A program made the translations under genes and the position numbers. From positions 78,888 to 142,887 of the forward strand of contig NZ_SDOY01000116.1 of NCBI RefSeq assembly GCF_004117935.1: a DNA stretch of 64,000 bases. Direction: 5' to 3'. Below are positions 53,121 to 61,898 of the stretch, in pieces (position 1 is the stretch's first letter; each line of letters opens with the position of its first letter). The notes under the pieces are model-generated. The model worked only from the letters and a program-made list of their open reading frames with translations, was not told the DNA's origin and did not search any database. The stretch comes from Streptomyces roseicoloratus (GTDB lineage Bacteria > Actinomycetota > Actinomycetes > Streptomycetales > Streptomycetaceae).

Positions 53121-54566
53121 TCAGTCGCCGACCGGGACGGACGGCTCCCGTGGCGTCGGCCCGACCGGTTCCCGTGGCGGGACGGAAGGGGGAAGGGCCG
53201 CGGGCTGCCCGCTGGGGCGGCGGCGACGGGCGAGGTGGGTGCCGGTCAGGGCCAGGGCCGCCGACAGGGCCGCGGAGGTGAGGAGTTGGGGGCGGGTGGC
53301 GGGGGACAGGGCCATCAGGACCATCAGGGCGGCGATGGCGCCGATCACCATGCGGGTGGTGGCCGGGAAGCCGCGGGTGCGCAGCACCAGACGACCCGAA
53401 CGTTCCAGGGACCGGCGCAGCACCAGGTGGGAGCAGGCCAGCGCCAGCCACATGAACAGCATCGCCGCGCCCATCGCCTTGGCCAGCAGGGGGAGGGCCG
53501 CTCCCGGGGCCACCGCCTCCGGGACGACCGCGGCGAAGCCGACGGCCGCGGCGGCCGCCACCGCGCGGGCCGGCACCCCGCGCCGGGTCCGGCGGGCGAG
53601 TGCCCGGGGCGCCTCGCCGCGTTCGGCGAGGGAGTGCAGCATGCGGGAGGTGCCGTACAGGTTGGCGTTGAGGGCGGAGAGCAGGGCCACGAGGATCACC
53701 GCCTGGGTGATCACGTCCGCGTGCGGGATGCCGAGGCGGACGAGCGCGGCGACGTACGGGCTCTCGTCGGGGCGCGCCGACCGCCAGGGCAGGAGCAGCA
53801 CGAGGACGAGCACCGAGCCGAGGTAGAACAGGGCGATCCGCCAGATCGCGGTGCGGACCGCGGTGCGGATGCTGCGGCCCGGGTCGTGCGACTCGGCCGC
53901 CGCCATGCCGATGACCTCCATGCCGCCGAAGGCGAACACCACTCCCAGGAGCGCCGTCACGATCCCGGACAGGCCGTGCGGGGCGAACCCGCCGTCACCG
54001 GTGAGGTGCGACAGGCCCGGTGAGCGGGTGCCGGGCAGCAGGCCGAGCAGGGCCGCGGTGCCCAGCGCGATGAAGGCGAGGACCGCCAGGACCTTCAACG
54101 AGGCGAACCAGAACTCGGCCTCGCCGAAGGTGCGGACGTCTGTCATGTTCACGATGGTGAAGACCGTCATCGCGGCGAGCGTGAACACCCATGTGGGCAC
54201 GGTCGGCCACCACGCGTGCAGGATCGCCGCGCCCGCCAGGGCCTCCACCGCGATGGCGACCGCGGTGACCCAGGTGTACAACCAGCCGGTCGTGAACCCG
54301 GCCCAAGCCCCCAGTGCCCGGTGTGCGTAGACCGAGAACGAGCCCGACTCCGGTATTGCCGCGGCCAGTTCGCCCAGCATGCGCATGATCGCCAGGGCGA
54401 GGGCGGCGGCCAGCAGGTACGAGACGAGCACCGCGGGGCCGACCGTGGCGAGCCCGGCGCCGGTGCCGACGAACAGTCCGGCCCCGATCACACCGCCGAG
54501 GGCGAGCATCGCCAAATGGCGGGAGCGGAGTGCGGCTTGGGCGGTTCGGGCGGGGGGTGGCGTCAC
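53121..54566 (-). CDS. Amino acid permease (APC superfamily)
   Basis: A permease of 481 residues with 12 predicted membrane segments. The APC opening (LGGVIGAGLFVGTGAGLATVGPAVL) is followed by helix 3 features ELAAAIPESGSFSVYAHRALG, as in GABA/basic amino acid permeases of the AAT family. A proline-rich C-terminal tail follows the last helix. It probably imports an amino acid by proton symport. It is divergent from the flavin reductase gene and shares its 146-base promoter region. Confidence 0.88.
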   Translation of the reverse strand: MTPPPARTAQAALRSRHLAMLALGGVIGAGLFVGTGAGLATVGPAVLVSYLLAAALALAIMRMLGELAAAIPESGSFSVYAHRALGAWAGFTTGWLYTWVTAVAIAVEALAGAAILHAWWPTVPTWVFTLAAMTVFTIVNMTDVRTFGEAEFWFASLKVLAVLAFIALGTAALLGLLPGTRSPGLSHLTGDGGFAPHGLSGIVTALLGVVFAFGGMEVIGMAAAESHDPGRSIRTAVRTAIWRIALFYLGSVLVLVLLLPWRSARPDESPYVAALVRLGIPHADVITQAVILVALLSALNANLYGTSRMLHSLAERGEAPRALARRTRRGVPARAVAAAAAVGFAAVVPEAVAPGAALPLLAKAMGAAMLFMWLALACSHLVLRRSLERSGRLVLRTRGFPATTRMVIGAIAALMVLMALSPATRPQLLTSAALSAALALTGTHLARRRRPSGQPAALPPSVPPREPVGPTPREPSVPVGD

Positions 54567-54607
54567 GGATTTCCCTTGTGCAAGCGGTTCGTCGGTGGGG
54601 GGCTCGG

Positions 54608-54637
54608 TTGACCAGGTTGGCGCAATCTGTGTTAGAA
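54608..54637 (+). promoter_or_regulatory. Candidate promoter of the flavin-reductase cluster
   Basis: TTGACC (54608-54613) and TTAGAA (54632-54637) are separated by 18 bases in an unusually AT-rich stretch about 75 bases before the flavin reductase ATG. Confidence 0.45.
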
Positions 54638-54645
54638 AAGCTATC

Positions 54646-54672
54646 AGCGTTTACAAGTCGCGCTAGCGTTTA
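54646..54672. promoter_or_regulatory. Direct repeats AGCGTTTA, possible operator
   Basis: AGCGTTTA occurs at 54646-54653 and 54665-54672, 19 bases apart, which is nearly two helical turns. The octamer palindrome CGCTAGCG (54661-54668) overlaps the second copy. Both lie just downstream of the candidate promoter, a suitable place for a repressor. Confidence 0.4.
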
Positions 54673-54712
54673 GGCAGCAACAAGATTCGCACTACCGTGC
54701 GAAGGGGGATTC

Positions 54713-55246
54713 ATGCCTGCACCGTCCATCACCCATGCCCGCGGCACCACCGCGGGCCGCGCGCCCGCGGATCTGCGGGACGTCATGCGCCGCTATCCCA
54801 CCGGAGTGACCGTCCTCAGCAGCGGCAGTGCGGAGAGCGCCGTGGCCATGACCGTCAACGCGTTCACCTCGGTCTCGCTCGACCCGCCGCGCGTCCTGGT
54901 CTCCGTCATGAAGACCGCCCGCGCCCACCCCGTGATCACCGCAAGCGGCCGGCTCGGGATCCACCTGCTCGCCGCCCATCAGGGCGACGTGGCACGCCTG
55001 TTCGCCTCCCGCGAGAAGCCCTCCGGACACACCCTGGGGGCCTACCTCGACCGCTCCGCCGAGGGGCACGACGTGCTGCCCGGCGCCCTCGCCTCGCTCG
55101 CCTGCGAGATAGAGGACACCTACTCCGGCGGGGACCACAGCCTCTTCCTGGCCCGCGTCCTGCACACCACGTGCACCGAGGAGCCGCAGGACGCCCTGGT
55201 GTTCCACCAGGGACGCTTCACCTCCGCCGCCGCGGAACGGAGTTGA
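54713..55246 (+). CDS. Flavin reductase family protein
   Basis: The 177-residue protein shows the flavin reductase pattern: FRYPTGV-like RRYPTGVTVLS, AMTVNAFTSVSLDPPRVLVSV, GIHLLAAHQGDVARLFAS, and GGDHSLFLARV with the NAD(P)H-site histidine. Such proteins supply reduced FMN or FAD to a monooxygenase partner, here probably the gene at 57664. GCGAAGGGGG precedes the ATG. Its stop overlaps the next gene (TTGA). Confidence 0.9.
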   Translation: MPAPSITHARGTTAGRAPADLRDVMRRYPTGVTVLSSGSAESAVAMTVNAFTSVSLDPPRVLVSVMKTARAHPVITASGRLGIHLLAAHQGDVARLFASREKPSGHTLGAYLDRSAEGHDVLPGALASLACEIEDTYSGGDHSLFLARVLHTTCTEEPQDALVFHQGRFTSAAAERS

Positions 55247-55776
55247 GGCCGCAGGCGGGCCCGCACGCCGCACCGGCGGCGGGTTCACCGACGACCCCGG
55301 CGGATTCGGCCGCGACTCCGGCGGATTCGGCCGCGCTTCCGGCCACGGCCGAGGATCCCGCCGCGGTCTCCGGTCAGGACACCCGTGCCGTCGGCCTGGC
55401 CGCCGTCCGCGGCGCCATCGCCGTCGACGCCGACACCGCGCCGGCCATCGCCCGGGCCACCCACGACCTCCTCACCGCACTGCTGACCGCCAACCGCCTG
55501 GAACGGGACGACCTGGTCAGCCTGATGTTCACCCAGACCCCCGACCTCACCGCCACCAACCCCGCGCTCGCCCTGCACGAGGCGGGCTGGGACCTGCCCG
55601 CGCTCTGTGCGCAGGACGCCGCCTTCGCGGGGGCTCCCGCGCGCACCCTGCGGGTGCTGGCCCACCTCCGCTGGGCCCGGCCCGGCCGGCCCGTCCCGGC
55701 CTACCTCGCGGGCGCGGCACCGACCCGGCCGGCGGCGTCCGGGCCGGGCAGCACCAGGGAACCTGACAAAGTCTGA
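55243..55776 (+). CDS. AroH-type chorismate mutase domain protein
   Basis: After a low-complexity N terminus (TTPADSAATPADSA), residues 48-165 follow the AroH family: VGLAAVRGAIAVDADTAPAI, LLTANRLERDDLVSLMFTQTPDLTATNPA, LCAQD, LRVLAHLRW and PAYLAGAA. AroH turns chorismate into prephenate. The proposed TTG start overlaps the flavin reductase stop (TTGA); a GTG at 55171 is an alternative. Its place inside a biosynthetic cluster suggests a pathway-dedicated shikimate branch. Confidence 0.78.
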   Translation: MRPQAGPHAAPAAGSPTTPADSAATPADSAALPATAEDPAAVSGQDTRAVGLAAVRGAIAVDADTAPAIARATHDLLTALLTANRLERDDLVSLMFTQTPDLTATNPALALHEAGWDLPALCAQDAAFAGAPARTLRVLAHLRWARPGRPVPAYLAGAAPTRPAASGPGSTREPDKV

Positions 55777-56100
55777 GCCGGTTTCCGGGGAACCCGTGCC
55801 CGAGGAACCGGTCTCTTCCGAGCCGACCTGAGCCGTCCCGCGTCGATCGAATCCAACGGTCCATCCGTTCCATCCGGTCCGTCCGTCCGATCCGATCCGA
55901 CTCGAGACCGCCGCCCGACCGATCACCGCTTGCGGAGCGAGCCCCGGACGCAGCCCCGTGCTTCGTCAGGCCCGGGTCCGGACCCGACCCGGCTCACCGC
56001 CCCGGCGCTTCCGCGCCCCGATGCCCGCCCCTCTCCCACCTCCCACCACCCGTCGTACGCCCTCGTCCGCCGACGCGTACGCGCCCTCCGAGGATTCGCC
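55777..56100. other. Non-coding gap with short GC-rich repeats
   Basis: This 324-base stretch contains imperfect CCGTTCCATCCGGTCCGT/CCGATCC-type repeats around 55855-55910. No convincing ORF, promoter or terminator was seen. An in-frame upstream extension of the next gene exists but lacks a ribosome site. Confidence 0.4.
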
Positions 56101-57630
56101 ATGCCCGAAACCGCCACCCACCCCGACCTCCCCGCCGCGCAGAACCCCGCGGCCCCCGTCCCCGGCCCGGCCCTCGCCACGGTCCTCGACAGCCTCGCCG
56201 CCGCCCTCGGCCCCGAGCACGTGATCCGGTCCGCCGGCGGTGCCGCCGAGCCGCTGCCCGCCGAGGCCAACGTCTCCGCCTTCGCCGCCCGACCGCTGCA
56301 CGCCGTCCTGCGCCCCGGCAGCACCGAGGACGTACGGCTCGCCGTCCGCGCCTTCGACGCGCTCGGCGGCACCCGCGCCGGGCTGCCCGGCCTGCACGCC
56401 GTCTCCACCGGCCGCAACTGGGGCCTGGGCTCGAAGGAACCGGCCGCCGGGCCCGTGGTCCGCCTCGAACTCGACCGCCTCGACGCCGTCCGCGCCCTCG
56501 ACACCGACGCCGGGTACGCCGTCGTCGAGCCCGGCGTCACCCAGGCCGCCCTCGCCGCCCGGCTCGCCGGCACCGACCGCATGCTCAACGTCACCGCCTC
56601 CTCCGGCCACACCTCCCTCGTCGGCAACCTCGTCGACCGGGGCGTGGGCCTGCGCCGCCAGCGCACCGAGGACCTGCTCGGCCTGGAGGCCGTGCTCCCC
56701 GACGGGCGCCTGGTGCGCACCGGCTGGTGGCCGGACACCACTGCGGGCGCCGCCGCCAACCCGTACGGCCTGGGGCCCAGCACCCTGCACCTCTTCACGC
56801 AGTCACCGCTGGCCGTGGTCACCGCCGCCGTGGTCCGGCTGCTGCCGCGCCCCGAGGCCCAGCGCGTGGTCCGGCTCTCCTTCGGCCGGGAGCGGCTGCC
56901 CGAGGCCGTGGACCTGATCCGCCGGTGGCGGGCGGGCAACGTGGTGTCCGGCGTCGTGAAGATCTACGACACCGCCTCCACCGCCACCTACGGCGGCGAG
57001 CGCGGCCACGGCTACCTCGCCCACCTGTGCGTGGACGCCACCGCCGGCACGCTCGGCGCCCTGACCGGCGCGCTCGTCGAAGAGGCCCGCGCCACCGGCC
57101 TGTTCGACCGGATCGCGGCCGGTGAGGAGCCCGCCGCCGACGACACCGTCTCCCAGGTCGTCCAGGCCGCCTACGCGGGCTCGGTCGAGTTCAACGAGGA
57201 CATGCTCGCCTCCGCCACCGGCACCCGCGCCGACCTCGTCGACACCGAGGGCAACGGCTGGCTGTTCTTCCTGCCGCTGATCCCCTTCACCGGCCCCGAC
57301 ACCTCCCGCGCCCTGGCCCTGCTCGACACCATCCACGCCGAGACCGGCATCCGGCCCGGCGCCACCGTCAACGCCCTCGACGCCGACGTCATCGACCTGG
57401 TCGTCTCCTTCCCCTTCGACCGGGCCACCCAGGCCGAGGCCGCGCACCGCGCTCTCGACCGGGCGTACGAGCTCTTCGCCCACTCCGGCTGGGCGCCGTA
57501 CCGGCTGGACGCCGCGCACGGCGGCTGGGGCCGCACCCACGCACCGGACGCCGCCGACGCCGAACTGGTCGGCACCATCGCGGACTTGGTCGACCCGCAC
57601 CGCACGCTCGCGCCCGGCCGCTACCTCTGA
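56101..57630 (+). CDS. FAD-binding oxidoreductase, VAO/PCMH family
   Basis: The flavoprotein has 509 residues, with a PCMH-type FAD-binding domain (HAVLRPGSTEDVRLAVRAF, STGRNWGLGSKEP, VEPGVTQAALAARL, ASSGHTSLVGNLVDRGVGL) and a C-terminal substrate domain ending DPHRTLAPGRYL. The STGRNWG-type motif is that of vanillyl-alcohol oxidase and p-cresol methylhydroxylase, which oxidise para-substituted phenols. With a chorismate mutase nearby, an aromatic substrate is plausible. CGAGGA precedes the ATG by six bases. Confidence 0.85.
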   Translation: MPETATHPDLPAAQNPAAPVPGPALATVLDSLAAALGPEHVIRSAGGAAEPLPAEANVSAFAARPLHAVLRPGSTEDVRLAVRAFDALGGTRAGLPGLHAVSTGRNWGLGSKEPAAGPVVRLELDRLDAVRALDTDAGYAVVEPGVTQAALAARLAGTDRMLNVTASSGHTSLVGNLVDRGVGLRRQRTEDLLGLEAVLPDGRLVRTGWWPDTTAGAAANPYGLGPSTLHLFTQSPLAVVTAAVVRLLPRPEAQRVVRLSFGRERLPEAVDLIRRWRAGNVVSGVVKIYDTASTATYGGERGHGYLAHLCVDATAGTLGALTGALVEEARATGLFDRIAAGEEPAADDTVSQVVQAAYAGSVEFNEDMLASATGTRADLVDTEGNGWLFFLPLIPFTGPDTSRALALLDTIHAETGIRPGATVNALDADVIDLVVSFPFDRATQAEAAHRALDRAYELFAHSGWAPYRLDAAHGGWGRTHAPDAADAELVGTIADLVDPHRTLAPGRYL

Positions 57631-57663
57631 CCACCCCGCCCCGCTCACCGAAGGACCCCCGCC

Positions 57664-58893
57664 ATGACCAGGAGCACCTCCGTGACCACGACCCCGTCCC
57701 CGACCACCGACGCCGAAGCGGGCCGCACACACGTCCCCGACACGGCCGAGGCGATCCTCGCCCACGCTCGCACCCTCGTCCCGCTGCTCCGCGAGGCCGG
57801 CCCCCGCATCGAGGCCAACCGCACCCTGCCCGAGGACATCGTCGCCCTGCTGCGCGACGGCGGCGTCTTCCGCGCCGCCATGCCCAAGACCTGGGGCGGC
57901 CCGGAACTCACCTCCATGCAGCAGTGCGAACTGATCGAGACCCTCGCCACCGGCGACGCCTCCACCGCCTGGTGCGCCATGATCGGCATGGACTCCGGCA
58001 TCTACTCCGGCTACCTCGACGAGGAGGTCGCCCGTGAGATGTACCCCTCGCTCGACCTCGCCAACTCCGGCTGGATCTACCCGCAGGGCCGCGCCGTGCG
58101 GACCGAGGGCGGCTACCGGCTCACCGGCCGCTGGAAGTTCGGCTCGGGCTCCGCCCACTGCGACTGGCTCGGCGCCGGCTGCCTGATCGTGGACGAGGAC
58201 GGCAACCCCGAGCCCGACCCGGTCTCCGGCGAGCCCACCCACTGGCGGGTGCTGATCTCCCGTCCGGAGGCCTACACCTTCCACGACACCTGGCACACCA
58301 CCGGCCTGGCCGGCTCCGGCAGCCAGGACTACTCCTGCGAGGACCTGTTCGTCCCCGAGGAGCGCACCTTCAGCTTCTCCGACCCGCGCCGCACCGGCCC
58401 CCTGCACTCCAGCCCCGACGCGATCCTCCGCAAGATGTCCGGCATCCCGCTCGGCATGGCCCGCGCCGCGCTCGACCACGTACGCGAGATGGCCGCGCAC
58501 CGCACCGACCGCGAGACCGGCACCCCGTGGACGCAGGACCACCGGGTGCAGAGCACCATCGCCCGGCTGGAGGGCGAACTGCTCGCCGCCCGCTCGGGGG
58601 TGTACGCCAGCCTGACCCGCCAGTGGGACGCGCTGGCCGGCGGCACCGAGCTGACCGACGACGCCCGGGTGGCCACCGCCATCGCCCGCCGGCACGCCTT
58701 CCGCACCGCCCGCGACATCGTCCAGACCCTCTTCGACCTGGTCGGCGGCTCCTCCGTCTACAAGCCCTCGCCGCTGGACCGCTGGCTGCGCGACGCCTGG
58801 ACCATGAACCAGCACGCCGTCGCCCAGGACTCGATCCTCCAGCTCACCGGCAACGTGCTGCTCGGCGGGAAGTCGACCAGCCCCTTCTTCTAG
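57664..58893 (+). CDS. Flavin-dependent monooxygenase (acyl-CoA dehydrogenase fold, HsaA/HpaB-like group)
   Basis: A 409-residue protein of the acyl-CoA dehydrogenase fold. It has an N-terminal helical region, the mid domain (YRLTGRWKFGSGSAHCDWLGAGCLI, TWHTTGLAGSGSQDYSCEDLFVP) and the C-terminal helical part (FDLVGGSSVYKPSPLDRWLRD). The pattern matches two-component monooxygenases that use reduced flavin from a reductase, here probably the gene at 54713. It follows the VAO-type gene by 33 bases. Substrate unknown. Confidence 0.85.
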   Translation: MTRSTSVTTTPSPTTDAEAGRTHVPDTAEAILAHARTLVPLLREAGPRIEANRTLPEDIVALLRDGGVFRAAMPKTWGGPELTSMQQCELIETLATGDASTAWCAMIGMDSGIYSGYLDEEVAREMYPSLDLANSGWIYPQGRAVRTEGGYRLTGRWKFGSGSAHCDWLGAGCLIVDEDGNPEPDPVSGEPTHWRVLISRPEAYTFHDTWHTTGLAGSGSQDYSCEDLFVPEERTFSFSDPRRTGPLHSSPDAILRKMSGIPLGMARAALDHVREMAAHRTDRETGTPWTQDHRVQSTIARLEGELLAARSGVYASLTRQWDALAGGTELTDDARVATAIARRHAFRTARDIVQTLFDLVGGSSVYKPSPLDRWLRDAWTMNQHAVAQDSILQLTGNVLLGGKSTSPFF

Positions 58894-58967
58894 ACCGGCC
58901 CGTCCCGGCCGGGCCGTTCCGGACCCGGCCGGTTTCCCGTACGTCGTAGAGAAAGGTGTCACGACCC

Positions 58968-60083
58968 ATGGCTCCCACGGCTCCCACGGCTTCCCAGGAT
59001 CCCGCGGGCCGGATACGCGTCGTGCTGTTCTCGGAGGTCAACTCCAAGCTCGGCTCGCCGTTCCTGAGCATGCTCCACGGCCATCCGCAGGTCGACCTGG
59101 CGGCGGTGGTCACCTCCCCGCAGGGCAAGCGCTGCTCGTACTTCACCGACGACCCCGAGCAGGTCGACCTGGTCACCCAGGGCGCCGCGCTCGGCGTGCC
59201 GGTGCTGAGACCGTCCTCGGTCAACCGCCCCGCCTTCGTCGAGGAGTTGGAGGGCTACGGCGCGGACTACTTCGTCGTCGCCAACTTCCAGCAGATCCTG
59301 CGCGAGCGGCTGCTGTCGGTGCCGCGGGTCACGGCGGTCAACTTCCACCCGTCCCCGCTGCCCGCCTTCGCCGGCCTCTCGCCCTTCTACTGGATGATCC
59401 GCGAGGGCGCGACCGAGTCCGCGGTCTCCGCCATAGAGATGGCGCCCGTCCTCGACAGCGGTGACCTGATCATGCAGCACCAGGTGCCGCTGACCGGGAA
59501 CGAGACCGCCATAGAGCTGCGCACCGCGCAGGAGCGGGCCAACGTCCTGATGCTCCTCGAGCTCATCCCGCAGCTCGTCGACCGCAGTTACCGCCCGATC
59601 CCCCAGGACCCGTCCCGGCGCTCGTACTTCGGCCGCCCGTCGGACGCCGACCTGCGGCTGGACTTCCGTTCGCCGGCCGCCGTCGTCGCGCGGCACGTCC
59701 GCGCCGGTTACCGCTCGCCCGGCGCCTGGACCGCCGACGAGGCCGGCCGCCGGGTGCGGATCCTGTCCGCCGACCCGGCGCCCGCCGACGCGCCCGGCCG
59801 GCCGCCGGTGCCGGGCCTGGTCGTGCACGGCGCGGCGGGCCGGATCTTCGCCGGCTGCGCCGATGGCTGGCTGGAGGTGCTCACCACCGAGTGCGACGGC
59901 CGGGAGACCGCGGCCGGCGGCACCGGCCAACTGCCCGACGGCACCCGGCTGGTCTCACCGAACACCCCGGCACCCGGCGAGCCGGTCTCCGTGGCGGGCC
60001 GGGTCTCCGCTTCCGGCCCCGCCGCCGTACCCGGCCCGGCCCCCGTACCACCGCCCGCCCCCACCCCCGCCCCCGTCCCCTGA
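58968..60083 (+). CDS. Formyltransferase family protein
   Basis: The protein has about 371 residues with the formyltransferase core VTAVNFHPSPLPAFAGLSPFYW (Asn-x-His) and IEMAPVLDSGDLIMQ (Asp), then a C-terminal OB-like domain and a Pro/Ala-rich tail (PAPVPPPAPTPAPVP). It probably uses N10-formyl-THF. ATG at 58968 is chosen; a GTG at 58956 is also possible. It is the second such gene in the window and is distinct from the NRPS-linked one. The acceptor may be an amine made by this cluster. Confidence 0.82.
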   Translation: MAPTAPTASQDPAGRIRVVLFSEVNSKLGSPFLSMLHGHPQVDLAAVVTSPQGKRCSYFTDDPEQVDLVTQGAALGVPVLRPSSVNRPAFVEELEGYGADYFVVANFQQILRERLLSVPRVTAVNFHPSPLPAFAGLSPFYWMIREGATESAVSAIEMAPVLDSGDLIMQHQVPLTGNETAIELRTAQERANVLMLLELIPQLVDRSYRPIPQDPSRRSYFGRPSDADLRLDFRSPAAVVARHVRAGYRSPGAWTADEAGRRVRILSADPAPADAPGRPPVPGLVVHGAAGRIFAGCADGWLEVLTTECDGRETAAGGTGQLPDGTRLVSPNTPAPGEPVSVAGRVSASGPAAVPGPAPVPPPAPTPAPVP

Positions 60084-60095
60084 GGTCCGTACCCC

Positions 60096-60650
60096 ATGTC
60101 ACTGAACGAACAGCTCCACGGCGAGCACCCGCCGACCCTCGGCAAGGTGCTGCACGTCCCGGCCGGCCAGGGCCCCTCGGTCTGGCTCAACGGCGACGTC
60201 TACACCGTCAAGGTCGACACCGCGCAGTCCGGCGGGACCATCACGCTGCTCGAGGCGTCCGTCCCGCCCGGCGGCGGCCCGCCCGCCCACGACCACCGCA
60301 ACGAGGACGAGGCCTTCTACCTCCTCGAAGGCGAACTCGAGTTCTACGCCGACGGCCAGACCTACGACGTACGCGCCGGCGACTTCGTCTTCGTCCCCAA
60401 GGGCACCGTGCACCGCTTCCGCAACAAGGGCCTGCACGCCGCCAAGCAGCTGCTGATCTTCACCCCGAGCGGCTTCGAGGAGTTCTTCCTCCAGGCCGGT
60501 GTCGAGGCCCGCCCCGGCGAGCCGATCCCGGTCTTCGACCCGGCGGACAACCCCCGGGCCAAGGAGATCGCCGAGTCGCTCGGCTCGTACCAGATCGCCG
60601 AGTCGCCCGGGGACCCGCAGCCCGGTCCGGCCGGCACGAAGGGGGAGTGA
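60096..60650 (+). CDS. Cupin-domain protein (quercetin dioxygenase-like)
   Basis: A 184-residue single cupin with motif 1 PPAHDHRNEDEAFYLLEGELEFYADG (metal ligands His, His, Glu) and motif 2 VPKGTVHRFRNKG. Metal binding looks complete. Related proteins are dioxygenases, isomerases or binding proteins, so the reaction cannot be named. It lies 12 bases after the formyltransferase and 3 before the MFS gene. Confidence 0.85.
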   Translation: MSLNEQLHGEHPPTLGKVLHVPAGQGPSVWLNGDVYTVKVDTAQSGGTITLLEASVPPGGGPPAHDHRNEDEAFYLLEGELEFYADGQTYDVRAGDFVFVPKGTVHRFRNKGLHAAKQLLIFTPSGFEEFFLQAGVEARPGEPIPVFDPADNPRAKEIAESLGSYQIAESPGDPQPGPAGTKGE

Positions 60651-60653
60651 GCC

Positions 60654-61898
60654 GTGCCCTTCGCCATCTACGTCCTGGGCCTCGGCATCTTCACGATGGT
60701 GACCAGCGAGTTCCTGGTGGCCGGGCTCATGCCCCAGCTCTCCGAGGACCTGGGCACAGGCATCCCGCAGATCGGTTACCTGGTCTCCGTCTACGCCGCC
60801 GCCATGGCCCTGGGCGGGCCCCTGCTGACCGCCCTGATGCTGAGGCTGCGTCAGAAGACCGCCCTGGTCCTCCTGTACGCCGTCTTCCTCGCCGGCCAGG
60901 CGCTCGGCGCCCTCGCCACCGGCTACGGCCTGATGGTCGCCGCCCGCCTGGTCACCGGAGCGGCCTCCGGCGCGTTCTTCGGCGTCGCGCTCGCCGTCTG
61001 CGTCCGCATCACCGGGCCCGAGGTACGGGGCCGGGCCACCTCCATCGTGCTCGGCGGCCTGATGGTCGGCACCGTGCTGGGGCTGCCGCTGTCACAGCTG
61101 GCGGGGGAGCAGTACGGCTGGCGGTTCGCGTTCTGGGCGGTGGCCGCCCTGGCCGCGCTGGCCCTCGCCGTCACCTGCGGCGCTGTCCCGGCCCTGCCCA
61201 AGGAGGAGACGGGTGGCGCCGGCGGCTCCGTACGGGCCGAGCTGGGTGCGTTCCGCAACGCCCGGCTGTGGGCCGCCTTCGCCACCAGCATGCTGATCAT
61301 CGGCGCGACCTTCGCCGCCTTCTCGTACTTCGTGCCGATCCTCACCGACGTCACCGGCTTCGCCGCGGGCACCGTCCCGCTGCTGCTGGTGGTCTACGGC
61401 GCCGCCACCGTCGTCGGCAACGCCGTCGTGGGCCGGCTCGCCGACCGCCACACCATGACGGTGCTCGGCACCGGTCTGGCGCTGAACACCGTGTTCCTGA
61501 CGGTCTTCGCGCTCGGCGCGGGCAACGCGGTGACGGCGCTGGCGGCGATGACGGGCATCGGACTGGTCGGCGTGACCATGAACCCGGCGATGGTGACCCG
61601 CGTGATGCGCACCGCCAACGACCGTCCGCTGGTCAACACCGTCCACACCTCCTTCATCACCCTCGGCGTGGTCGTCGGGTCCTGGGGCGGCGGCATCGGC
61701 GTCGCGCACTGGGGCCTGCGCGCCCCGCTGTGGACGGGCGCGGTCATGGCCGTGCTCGGCCTGCTGACGCTGCTGCCCGACGCCCTGCGCCGGACCGCCT
61801 CCTCCGCCTCTTCCGACTCCTCCGCCTCCGACGGCTCGTCCGCGCGCTCCGCCGCGGACCCCTCGCTCCCGACGACCGAAAGGCCGACCCGTGTCTGA
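60654..61898 (+). CDS. MFS transporter, DHA1 family exporter
   Basis: This 414-residue protein of 12 membrane segments begins LGLGIFTMVTSEFLVAGLMPQLSEDLG and has motif GGLMVGTVLGLPLSQLAGEQYGWRFAFW. These are typical of AraJ/NepI-like drug and sugar efflux proteins. A Ser-rich tail follows. GGGGGAG precedes the GTG. It probably exports the product of the cluster. Its stop overlaps the SDR gene by 8 bases. Confidence 0.88.
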   Translation: MPFAIYVLGLGIFTMVTSEFLVAGLMPQLSEDLGTGIPQIGYLVSVYAAAMALGGPLLTALMLRLRQKTALVLLYAVFLAGQALGALATGYGLMVAARLVTGAASGAFFGVALAVCVRITGPEVRGRATSIVLGGLMVGTVLGLPLSQLAGEQYGWRFAFWAVAALAALALAVTCGAVPALPKEETGGAGGSVRAELGAFRNARLWAAFATSMLIIGATFAAFSYFVPILTDVTGFAAGTVPLLLVVYGAATVVGNAVVGRLADRHTMTVLGTGLALNTVFLTVFALGAGNAVTALAAMTGIGLVGVTMNPAMVTRVMRTANDRPLVNTVHTSFITLGVVVGSWGGGIGVAHWGLRAPLWTGAVMAVLGLLTLLPDALRRTASSASSDSSASDGSSARSAADPSLPTTERPTRV

